The notes beneath the pieces were generated by a model. It ran no database searches, was not told the origin of the DNA, and saw only the letters and a list, made by a program, of their open reading frames with translations. A DNA stretch of 13,557 nt, taken from Bifidobacterium breve. Its GTDB lineage: Bacteria; Actinomycetota; Acidimicrobiia; IMCC26256; PALSA-555. Shown piece after piece: positions 1 to 6,015 of the stretch. The DNA lies in NCBI GenBank assembly GCA_945889545.1, contig CAMDCC010000046.1:1-13557 (forward strand), in the 5' to 3' direction. Position 1 is the stretch's first letter; each line of letters begins with the position of its first letter. The translations under genes and the position numbers were made by a program.

Positions 1-998
1 ACGACGGCCGCCTCTTCTACGGAAAGGACGCGTTCGAAGGCCTACGCACGATGGACGCGCTCATGGAGGGCAAGCGGACGGGCGTGCTCGATCCCGAGTA
101 CGGACGCGCCCCCGGCGGGCGCGATCTCCCGGCGCGCCGTGAGCGCGACGACGAGATCGACGCCGAACCCGTCACCACGCGCTCCGATGTTGCCGCCGAC
201 GTCCCCGTGTTCGCACCGCCGTTCATCGGTGCGCGTGTGGCCAAGGGAATCGCGCTCGACGAGATCGCCGCCTACATCAACGAGACCGCTCTCTTCCGCA
301 ACCAGTGGCAGTTCCGGCCCGACAAGAAACTCGCTGAGACCGACGACGACTTCCGGGTGCGGCTTCGCCCCACGCTGCGCGACGAGCTGAGCAAGGCCCA
401 GGCCGAAGGCACGCTCGTTCCCGCGGTGGTGTGGGGCTACTTCCCTGTGAACTCCGAGGGCAACGACCTCGTCGTGTGGACCGATACCGACCGGCGCACC
501 GAGCGGCTCCGGTTCAACTTCCCTCGACAGCGCACCGATCGACACCTCTGCATCGCCGACTTCTTTCGGCCGGTCGAGTCGGGCGATCCCGACTTCGCGG
601 CATTCCACGTCGCCACGATGGGGTCGCTTGCAACCGAGCGTGAACGCGAGCTGTTCGCAGCCGACCGCTACCAGGAGTACCTGCTGGTGCACGGACTCTC
701 CGTCGAGATGACCGAAGCGCTCGCCGAGTACTGGCACCGCCGCATCCGCGAAGAGTGGGGATTCGCCGACGAGGACGGGCCCACGGTTCAGGGGCTGTTC
801 CGCCAGCAGTACCGCGGATCGCGGTACTCGTGGGGTTACCCGGCGTGCCCGAACCTCGAGGAGCAATCCAAGCTCGACGAGCTGCTCGACCTCTCACGGA
901 TCGGCGTACAGCTCACCGAGGAGTTCCAGCTCGAACCCGAGCAGACCACCTCGGCGATCATCGTTCCCCACCCGGAAGCGAAATACTTCGTCACGTGA
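1..998 (+). CDS. metH: Cobalamin-dependent methionine synthase, C-terminal part (5' truncated by window edge)
   Basis: This is the end of MetH, the cytosolic enzyme that moves a methyl group from 5-methyltetrahydrofolate through cobalamin to homocysteine. The open frame runs in from the left edge (first full codon at 3). The first ~25 residues (GRLFYGKDAFEGLRTMDALM) match the tail of the B12-binding domain. The rest is the activation domain that binds SAM and lets the oxidised cofactor be re-methylated. Family signatures are visible: VVWGYFPVNSEGNDL (nt ~423-485), the EALAEYWHRRIREEWG helix, RGSRYSWGYPACP (nt 813-851; its second Arg and the GYPACP turn bind SAM in E. coli MetH), and the terminal HPEAKYF. 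It ends a few residues after that motif with TGA at 996-998. It is a housekeeping gene at the border of the polysaccharide cluster, and its stop overlaps a possible GTG start of the next gene. The call is firm. Confidence 0.96.
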   Translation, partial: DGRLFYGKDAFEGLRTMDALMEGKRTGVLDPEYGRAPGGRDLPARRERDDEIDAEPVTTRSDVAADVPVFAPPFIGARVAKGIALDEIAAYINETALFRNQWQFRPDKKLAETDDDFRVRLRPTLRDELSKAQAEGTLVPAVVWGYFPVNSEGNDLVVWTDTDRRTERLRFNFPRQRTDRHLCIADFFRPVESGDPDFAAFHVATMGSLATERERELFAADRYQEYLLVHGLSVEMTEALAEYWHRRIREEWGFADEDGPTVQGLFRQQYRGSRYSWGYPACPNLEEQSKLDELLDLSRIGVQLTEEFQLEPEQTTSAIIVPHPEAKYFVT

Positions 999-1768
999 GC
1001 GGCGGAGTGAGCGAAGCGAGCGGAGCTCGCCAGGGAGCGAACGCCCGTGGGCCGGGTATCCCGGCCCACAGTGAGGGACCGAGATATCAGGGCGTTGACA
1101 ACCTCGAAATCATGGAGGCGGCGCACCGCTATCGGGCGTTCCTGGTGGGATCGGTGACCGACGTGGTGGGGCCACCGGAGCAGGCTGGTCGGCTCCTCGA
1201 CTTCGGCAGCGGCACCGGCACGATCGCTCGACCGCTGCGGGAACTCGGGTACAACGTGGTCTGCCTCGAACCCGATCCCGCGTTGCGAAGCTTGTTGACC
1301 AACGACGGGTTCGAGACGTCTTCGAGCCTCGATGACCACGAGCCCGAGTCCATCGACGCCGTGTACTCCATGAACGTCTTGGAGCACATCGACGACGATG
1401 CGGGCACGATGGCTACGCTGCACGCAGTCACGCGAATCGGCGGTCGACTCGTGCTGTACGTGCCCGCGCTCCAATCCCTCTTCTCGGCGATGGACCGGAA
1501 GGTCCAGCACCTGCGGAGATACCGCCGGCGACCACTCGAGCAGCTCGTCACTGATGCTGGCTATCGAGTCGACCGGTGCCGCTACGTCGATGTGCTTGGT
1601 GTGCCCGCGGTGCTCGCCTACAAGGCGTTCGGCAACAAGCGGGGCGACCTCAACCGGGGATCGGTTGCCACGTACGACCGCATTGGCTTTCCGGTGAGCC
1701 GTGCGGTCGACCGCATCACCGGGCGTGCGTTGGGGAAGAACCTCCTCCTCCTGGCGACTCGCCCATGA
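995..1768 (+). CDS. Class I SAM-dependent methyltransferase (start uncertain: GTG 995 or ATG 1112)
   Basis: The product is a 257-residue class I methyltransferase when read from GTG 995. SAM-binding motif I is LLDFGSGTG (residues 68-75), followed by the acidic end of strand 2 (CLEPDP, 90-95), the YSMNVLEHI motif (124-132) and the post-motif GGRLVLYVPALQSLFSAMD. The C-terminal half (HLRRYRR, GVPAVLAYKAFGNKRGDLN, LGKNLLLLATRP) is typical of methyltransferases in glycan clusters; the acceptor is unknown. I chose GTG 995 for two reasons. It gives a GTGA overlap with metH like the overlaps farther along this operon, and the residues before the only ATG (RYQGVDNLEI) look like the conserved N-terminal wording of the family. 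ATG 1112 would give 218 residues and leave a 113-bp gap containing a strong hairpin. No clear Shine-Dalgarno sequence precedes either start. Its stop overlaps the next start as ATGA. Confidence 0.85.
   Translation: MSGGVSEASGARQGANARGPGIPAHSEGPRYQGVDNLEIMEAAHRYRAFLVGSVTDVVGPPEQAGRLLDFGSGTGTIARPLRELGYNVVCLEPDPALRSLLTNDGFETSSSLDDHEPESIDAVYSMNVLEHIDDDAGTMATLHAVTRIGGRLVLYVPALQSLFSAMDRKVQHLRRYRRRPLEQLVTDAGYRVDRCRYVDVLGVPAVLAYKAFGNKRGDLNRGSVATYDRIGFPVSRAVDRITGRALGKNLLLLATRP
1016..1030. repeat. Small perfect inverted repeat (6-bp arms, GGA loop)
   Basis: GCGAGC at 1016-1021 and GCTCGC at 1025-1030 flank a GGA loop. It sits in a purine-rich stretch with repeated GAGCGA words just after the metH stop, 17 bp upstream of a larger palindrome. 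It may be one half of a dispersed intergenic palindromic element, but only one copy is seen in this window. Confidence 0.4.
1047..1069. repeat. 10-bp perfect palindrome with 3-base loop after metH
   Basis: GTGGGCCGGG (1047-1056) and CCCGGCCCAC (1060-1069) are exact reverse complements around the loop TAT. Seven to eight consecutive G-C pairs make a very stable stem. No T-run follows, so if it is a terminator it is of the T-less kind common in high-GC bacteria. If the methyltransferase starts at GTG 995, the stem lies within its coding sequence (RGPGIPAH). If the start is ATG 1112, it is a metH terminator or attenuator. Confidence 0.6.
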
Positions 1769-2736
1769 CGCCTCCATCGCTCCGGACTGCTGTCCTCGTG
1801 CCATGCCACAACGAGGAAGCTTCGATCGCGACCGTGGTGGCCGACTTTCGAACATCGCTCCCCGAAGCAACGGTCTACGTCTATGACAACGCCTCCACCG
1901 ACGCCACCGCCGATCAGGCACGCGCCGCCGGAGCGATCGTGCGCGTCGAGCCGCTAGCCGGGAAAGGCCGAGTTGTCCGTCGGATGTTCGCCGACATCGA
2001 GGCCGACGTCTATGTAGTGGTCGACGGCGACGCCACCTACGACGCCGCAGCAGCCGGACCCATGGTGAAGCGACTCCTCGCCGACCAGCTCGACATGGTG
2101 GTCGGACGCCGAATCGCCGACGACAGCGGCGATGGGGAGCGCGATCGGGACGCCTACCGCCGCGGGCACACACTCGGAAACCGGTTCTTCAGTCGCGTCC
2201 TGCGCGTGTTGTTCGGGTCGCAGTTCAAGGACGTGTTCTCGGGGTACAGGGTGATGTCGCGCCGATTCGTGAAGTCGCTCCCGGTCACGTCGCACGGATT
2301 CGAGATCGAGACGGAGATCACGACCCACGCAGTCGAGGTGGGGGCTGCATGCGTGGAGATCGACACCACGTACCGTGCTCGCCACGTCGACTCCGAGAGC
2401 AGCCTGCGCACCTACCGCGACGGGTTCCGCATCCTGCGCAAGAGCATTGTGCTCTTCCAAGAGCTCCGCCCCCTGCGCTTCTACACGATCCTCAGCGCAA
2501 TGTTCACGGTGGTTGCGCTCGCGCTTGGCATCCGTGTGCTCATCGAGTTCATCGAGACGAGCAAGGTGCCACACTTCCCCACTGCGATCCTCGCCGCGTC
2601 GATTCAGATCACCGCGTTCGTGCTCCTCGCCACCGGCATCATCCTCAACGCGGTGGGGCGCGGACGCCGCGACGCCCGCCGCCTCGCGTACCTCACGATC
2701 CCCCATCCGACTGCCGGTGCGGAGGCCGCACATTGA
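1765..2736 (+). CDS. GT2 glycosyltransferase, dolichyl-phosphate-mannose-synthase-like, with two C-terminal membrane helices
   Basis: The 323-residue product is a family 2 (GT-A) glycosyltransferase. The N-terminus has the nucleotide-binding strand AVLVPCHNEEASI (9-21) and VYDNASTDAT (39-48). The metal-binding D-x-D is DGD at 87-89 in VVVDGDATYDA, and the acceptor-side motif is DVFSGYRVMSRRFVKSLP (156-173) followed by HGFEIETEI. Two hydrophobic segments at about 239-261 and 272-296 would anchor it in the membrane. This architecture is that of polyprenyl-phosphate sugar transferases, which use a nucleotide sugar at the inner face; the sugar cannot be read from sequence. The start ATG 1765 overlaps the methyltransferase stop (ATGA), and the stop overlaps the next start (TTGA), so translation is probably coupled through the operon. 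An upstream in-frame extension to 1576 is open but lies inside the methyltransferase gene and is rejected. Confidence 0.9.
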   Translation: MTPPSLRTAVLVPCHNEEASIATVVADFRTSLPEATVYVYDNASTDATADQARAAGAIVRVEPLAGKGRVVRRMFADIEADVYVVVDGDATYDAAAAGPMVKRLLADQLDMVVGRRIADDSGDGERDRDAYRRGHTLGNRFFSRVLRVLFGSQFKDVFSGYRVMSRRFVKSLPVTSHGFEIETEITTHAVEVGAACVEIDTTYRARHVDSESSLRTYRDGFRILRKSIVLFQELRPLRFYTILSAMFTVVALALGIRVLIEFIETSKVPHFPTAILAASIQITAFVLLATGIILNAVGRGRRDARRLAYLTIPHPTAGAEAAH

Positions 2737-3818
2737 AGGGACTCATCCTCTGCGGCGGCGCGGGCACTCGACTCCGTCCGATCACGCACACGAGCGCGAA
2801 GCAGCTCGTGCCGGTCGCGAACAAGCCCATCCTCTTCTACGGGATCGAGGACATGACTGCGGCGGGCATCACCGACCTCGGCATCATCGTCGGCGACACC
2901 GCCGACGAGATCATGGCGGCCGTCGGCGACGGCTCACAGTGGGGTGCCACCGTCACATACCTGCCGCAGGACGAGCCCCGCGGGCTTGCACATTGCGTAC
3001 TGATCGCGCGCGACTTCCTCGGCGACGACGACTTCGTGATGTACCTCGGTGACAACCTGCTCCAACAGGGACTCACGGAGTTCGTCGAGAACTTCGAGAC
3101 CGTGCGCAAGACGAAAGGTGGCCCGCCGGCCGTTGCACAGATCCTGCTGGCCCATGTGGACGATCCGCGCCAGTTCGGCGTTGCGGAGGTCAGTGATTCG
3201 GGCGAGGTCGTGCGACTCGTCGAGAAGCCCGCCGACCCGCCGTCGGACCTCGCCCTCGTCGGCGTGTACCTCTTCGACAGTCATGTGCACGAGGCCGTGC
3301 GCGCGATCGAGCCGTCGGCGCGTGGCGAGCTCGAGATCACCGACGCCATCCAATGGCTGATCGATCAAGGTCACCGCGTGGTCCACGAGGTGCTCGTGGG
3401 TTGGTGGATCGACACCGGAAAGAAGGATCCACTGCTCGAGAGCAACCGTTATCTGCTCGAGCGGCTCGAACCATCCAACCTCGGCACGATCGACGCGGCT
3501 TCAAACATCGAAGGGCGCGTGGTCATCGAGGCCGGCGCGAACATCGTCGGATCCCGCATCCGCGGCCCCGCCATCATCGGCGAACGGACGCAAGTCGTGA
3601 ACAGCTTCATCGGGCCGTACACATCGATCGCCGACGACTGCGAGATCCGCGACTCGGAGCTCGACCACTCGGTCGTGCTCGAAGGCAGCAAGATCGTCGG
3701 CATCCCCGGCCTCGCCGACTCCCTCGTCGGCCGCCATGTTGAGGTCACACGCTCGGGTCAGAAGCCCGCGGCGCTCCGCCTCATGCTCGGCGACCACTCC
3801 ATCATCGACCTCGAGTAG
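2733..3818 (+). CDS. rmlA: Glucose-1-phosphate thymidylyltransferase, long form
   Basis: RmlA joins dTTP and glucose-1-phosphate to make dTDP-glucose, the first step toward dTDP-L-rhamnose. The 361-residue protein shows the nucleotidyltransferase signature LILCGGAGTRLRPIT (4-18), K23 in SAKQLVPVANKP, YLGDNLL with its metal-binding Asp (104-110), VRLVEKP (160-166), GELEITDAI (198-206) and WWIDTGKK (224-231). After about residue 250 come hexapeptide-like repeats (SNIEGRVVIEAGANIVGSRIRGPAIIGERTQV and on), a left-handed beta-helix tail. That tail and the ~360-residue length mark the long form rather than the ~290-residue enterobacterial RmlA. The start is TTG 2733 inside TTGA, which places the glycine-rich loop right after the N-terminal strand as in the family; the open frame upstream is a shadow of the GT2 gene. 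RmlB, RmlC and RmlD lie in a separate operon 1.6 kb away. Confidence 0.93.
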   Translation: MKGLILCGGAGTRLRPITHTSAKQLVPVANKPILFYGIEDMTAAGITDLGIIVGDTADEIMAAVGDGSQWGATVTYLPQDEPRGLAHCVLIARDFLGDDDFVMYLGDNLLQQGLTEFVENFETVRKTKGGPPAVAQILLAHVDDPRQFGVAEVSDSGEVVRLVEKPADPPSDLALVGVYLFDSHVHEAVRAIEPSARGELEITDAIQWLIDQGHRVVHEVLVGWWIDTGKKDPLLESNRYLLERLEPSNLGTIDAASNIEGRVVIEAGANIVGSRIRGPAIIGERTQVVNSFIGPYTSIADDCEIRDSELDHSVVLEGSKIVGIPGLADSLVGRHVEVTRSGQKPAALRLMLGDHSIIDLE

Positions 3819-3834
3819 TCCACCCACCCCCGGG

Positions 3835-3879
3835 TTCTCGGCACGCGCCAACGCATAGGTGGGTTCAGCGTGCCGAGAA
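3835..3879. terminator. Convergent hairpin terminator between rmlA and the zinc-ribbon methyltransferase
   Basis: TTCTCGGCACGC (3835-3846) and GCGTGCCGAGAA (3868-3879) are exact complements, giving a 12-bp stem with a 21-base loop. It lies 17 bp after the rmlA stop. Its right arm encodes the last codons (F-S-A-R) of the opposing gene, so it could serve transcripts from both sides. There is no T-run. A competing 7-bp pairing is possible between ACCCACC (3822-3828) and GGTGGGT (3858-3864) in the loop. Confidence 0.7.
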
Positions 3880-5292
3880 TCCGCTCTTGAACCCGCTCTG
3901 CAGACGCCGCTTGGCGGTGCCGGCGATGGCGCGGGCGCGTCGGTAGGTGCGCTTCAGCGGGGATCGCTGCACGGCGAGCTCGGCCTCCGCGCGGGCACGC
4001 GAGTCGGCGACGAGCTCCGCGTTCCCTGCGCCTCGTTCCACTCCCTGCTCGAGCTCGGCCAGCACCGCATCGACGCGCTCTGGCGCGAAGCGCGCGAACG
4101 CCAGGGCCAAGTGGCCGCGCGCAAGGGCCTCGACGGTTGGCGTCTCGGGATCGGGGTACAGGCCATGCCGCTCGAACTGCGCTGCACCCGCGGACGCCGC
4201 GGCAGCAAAGCACGCAGCACCGCGCTGCGGCGACCGCTCGTGCCACATGCGGACCAAACCCAGGTTGAAGAAGATGATCGTGAGCACGGCGGGAACGTCG
4301 CTGCGCCCCACCACAAGCTCGGGGGCGTCGATGTCGATCTTGTACCGCTCGAGCAACGCGCGGCGCAGCGCGGGGAGCCCGGCACTGGCGCGGTCGAGCA
4401 TGTTCTCGCTCATCGCCCACTTGAGGTGGCGCGTTGCCATCCCGAGAGCGAGCGCGGAGCCCGGAGTGGCGTCGGCCGCACGGGCATCGCAATAGCGCAC
4501 GAGATCGTTCACCGCGGCTTTCGCCTCGGGCCGCACCGACTTCAACGGGCCCGGATGGTGCGCGGCGACCGCTCGCAGACTCGGGCCCACGTTCCACACC
4601 TTGGCGTGGAACCCCGCGTCTCGGAGCAGGCGCTCGAACCCATCGGCGTTCACGAGGAACTCGTGCAAACCCACCGACAGCACCGGGTACAAGGTGGTCC
4701 ACGGAGTCTCGGGAGTGACCGCGTCGGCGTCGGGCGTGGTGAGCACGAGCACACCGTCGGGTGAGAGGCGGCGGCGAGCCGCGGCGAGGAACTCCCGAGG
4801 ATCGGCGATGTGCTCGATCACCTCCGACGAGAAGATCACGTCGAAGCGCTCATCGGGATCGAAGGCGTCGTCGAGCATCCCCGGTCGGATATCGAGGCCC
4901 AGATCGGCCTTCCCGCGTGCTGCGGCGATGGACGGATCGAGACCGATCCCCTGCCAGTCGAACAAGAAACGGGCGAGATCGAGCGCGAAGCCGTATCCGC
5001 ATCCAACGTCGAGCATCCGGGCGCCGCGCCGGAAACCTGTCTGCACGAGCGTGTCGGCGATCGTCTCGACGCCCGCGATCTGCTCGATGTAGTAGTCCCA
5101 GTCGGCATCGGTGTACATCGACGGCGGGAGCATCGCCCCCAGGACGACCGCACCACACTCCACGCACCGCACAATGTCAACGAGTTCGTCGCGCCACGGC
5201 ACGTCGATCCGCGCAACACGCCGCTGGGCGCTCGTGTGAGCGCACACGGGGCACCGGAGATCGACCGAACCGCCGACCCACTCGAGCTCCAT
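3865..5292 (-). CDS. Zinc-ribbon class I SAM methyltransferase with long helical C-terminal extension
   Basis: The 475-residue product begins with a probable zinc ribbon (C14-x2-C17 and C43-x2-C46). A class I methyltransferase domain follows: MLDVGCGYG (93-101), IGLDPS (116-121), DVIFSSEVIEHI (151-162), LSPDGVLVLTTPDAD (176-190) and the LHEFLVN segment (209-215). This domain order resembles sugar methyltransferases of polysaccharide and antibiotic clusters. From about residue 240 to the end the sequence is alanine- and arginine-rich and looks mostly helical, without a family I recognise; it ends in a basic tail (RTYRRARAIAGTAKRRLQ). The start is ATG at 5290-5292, the first ATG upstream of the cysteine pair; no clear ribosome binding site is visible. 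It stands alone on the minus strand, convergent to rmlA and divergent from rmlC. Methylation of a glycan or nucleotide sugar is inferred. Confidence 0.85.
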   Translation of the reverse strand: MELEWVGGSVDLRCPVCAHTSAQRRVARIDVPWRDELVDIVRCVECGAVVLGAMLPPSMYTDADWDYYIEQIAGVETIADTLVQTGFRRGARMLDVGCGYGFALDLARFLFDWQGIGLDPSIAAARGKADLGLDIRPGMLDDAFDPDERFDVIFSSEVIEHIADPREFLAAARRRLSPDGVLVLTTPDADAVTPETPWTTLYPVLSVGLHEFLVNADGFERLLRDAGFHAKVWNVGPSLRAVAAHHPGPLKSVRPEAKAAVNDLVRYCDARAADATPGSALALGMATRHLKWAMSENMLDRASAGLPALRRALLERYKIDIDAPELVVGRSDVPAVLTIIFFNLGLVRMWHERSPQRGAACFAAAASAGAAQFERHGLYPDPETPTVEALARGHLALAFARFAPERVDAVLAELEQGVERGAGNAELVADSRARAEAELAVQRSPLKRTYRRARAIAGTAKRRLQSGFKSGFSAR

Positions 5293-5424
5293 GCGCGCAT
5301 CTTGGCACGGCCCCGTCCTTGCGCCGCATAGGTCCGGCGCCGGTTTCGATGCCGGTTCGATGCCGGTTCGGACGGCGGTTCGGTGGAGGTTGGATCACCG
5401 ATTTCGACTAAACAAGACGTGGTG
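5293..5424. promoter_or_regulatory. Divergent intergenic region with small inverted repeat and tandem repeat
   Basis: This 132-bp stretch separates two divergent transcription units and must hold the promoters of both. It contains an inverted repeat GCGCCG/CGGCGC (5321-5326 and 5335-5340) and a tandem 11-12 bp repeat (listed separately). A weak plus-strand pair, TTGGCA (5302-5307) and CATAGG (5327-5332), has a poor 19-base spacing, so I do not call a promoter position. GGAGGT at 5385-5390 looks like a Shine-Dalgarno sequence but lies 34 bases before ATG 5425, too far to serve it. Confidence 0.45.
5339..5384. repeat. Four imperfect tandem copies of an 11-12 bp unit upstream of rmlC
   Basis: The copies are GCCGGTTTCGAT (5339-5350), GCCGGTTCGAT (5351-5361), GCCGGTTCGGAC (5362-5373) and GGCGGTTCGGT (5374-5384). 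The period is about one helical turn, so the copies would present on the same DNA face. Whether it is an operator or simple slippage cannot be told from one sequence. Confidence 0.6.
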
Positions 5425-5991
5425 ATGGCGGCGGTCGAAGAGTCCACAATCGTTGCAGGCGTATACGTCGTCGACCCAACGCTGCACGGCGACGAGCGCG
5501 GCGTGTTCGTCGAGACGTACCGGCGCGAGTGGCTCCCGCAAGGGCGCGAGATGGTGCAGGCCAACCGAGCTGATCGGCAGCAGGGATGCATCGTCGGACT
5601 TCACTACCACCTGCACCAGGCCGACTACTGGTACGTGCCGTTCGGGCGCGCGCGAGTCGTGCTCCACGACCTGCGGGTCGGGTCACCCACCGACGGAGCC
5701 ACACTTGTGCTCGACCTCGGAGCCCGCGACGACGGCACCCACGACCACCGGGGCGTGTTCATCCCGCCGGGGGTTGCGCACGGGTTCGCCTCGCTCACCG
5801 ACATGACGATCACGTACCTCGTCGACAACTACTACAACCCCGACGACGAGCTCGGCGTGCTGTGGAACGACCCGGCCATCGACGCCGACTGGGGCCTCAC
5901 CGAGCCGATCCTCTCCAATCGCGACCAGGAGAACCCCGGGCGCGACAAACTCGAGCCCCACCTCCGCCCGCACTGGGGTCTGCGTCTATGA
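5425..5991 (+). CDS. rmlC: dTDP-4-dehydrorhamnose 3,5-epimerase-like protein, divergent
   Basis: RmlC epimerises dTDP-4-keto-6-deoxyglucose at C3 and C5. The 188-residue cupin shows GDERGVFVETY (22-32), VQANR (44-48), GLHYH (58-62), DLRVGSPTDG (82-91), FIPPGVAHGF (112-121), DNYYNPDDE (134-142), WNDPAID (147-153) and LSNRD (163-167). By hand alignment to the Salmonella enzyme, catalytic His63, Tyr138 and Asp170 correspond to H60, Y136 and D167, all kept. Arg60 of the RGLH motif is Val57 here, and Lys73 is not conserved. The call rests on fold and on direct neighbours rmlB and rmlD. The start ATG 5425 gives a family-like short N-terminus; GTG 5383, 5419 or 5422 are in-frame alternatives, and no good ribosome binding site decides between them. 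It is the first gene of the operon. Confidence 0.85.
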   Translation: MAAVEESTIVAGVYVVDPTLHGDERGVFVETYRREWLPQGREMVQANRADRQQGCIVGLHYHLHQADYWYVPFGRARVVLHDLRVGSPTDGATLVLDLGARDDGTHDHRGVFIPPGVAHGFASLTDMTITYLVDNYYNPDDELGVLWNDPAIDADWGLTEPILSNRDQENPGRDKLEPHLRPHWGLRL

Positions 5992-6015
5992 CCCTCCGAC
6001 CATGACCCTCAGGGC

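Noticed and set aside
42..866. A 274-codon minus-strand open frame opposite metH.
   Set aside because: It is the shadow of the MetH activation domain, which is unmistakable on the plus strand.
1095..1100. A perfect TTGACA, like a -35 box, before ATG 1112.
   Set aside because: No -10-like hexamer follows at a suitable distance (GC-rich coding sequence instead), and the bases read as the V-D-N codons of the methyltransferase.
836..2173. A 445-codon minus-strand open frame spanning three plus-strand genes.
   Set aside because: It is Arg-rich, lacks any motif and crosses the junctions of genes with firm assignments.
5385..5399. GGAGGT followed by TGGATCACC, resembling the 3' end of 16S rRNA and a Shine-Dalgarno site.
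   Set aside because: Only a few bases match and the neighbouring sequence is not rRNA. The GGAGGT is too far from ATG 5425 to be its ribosome site and lies inside the alternative GTG 5383 frame.
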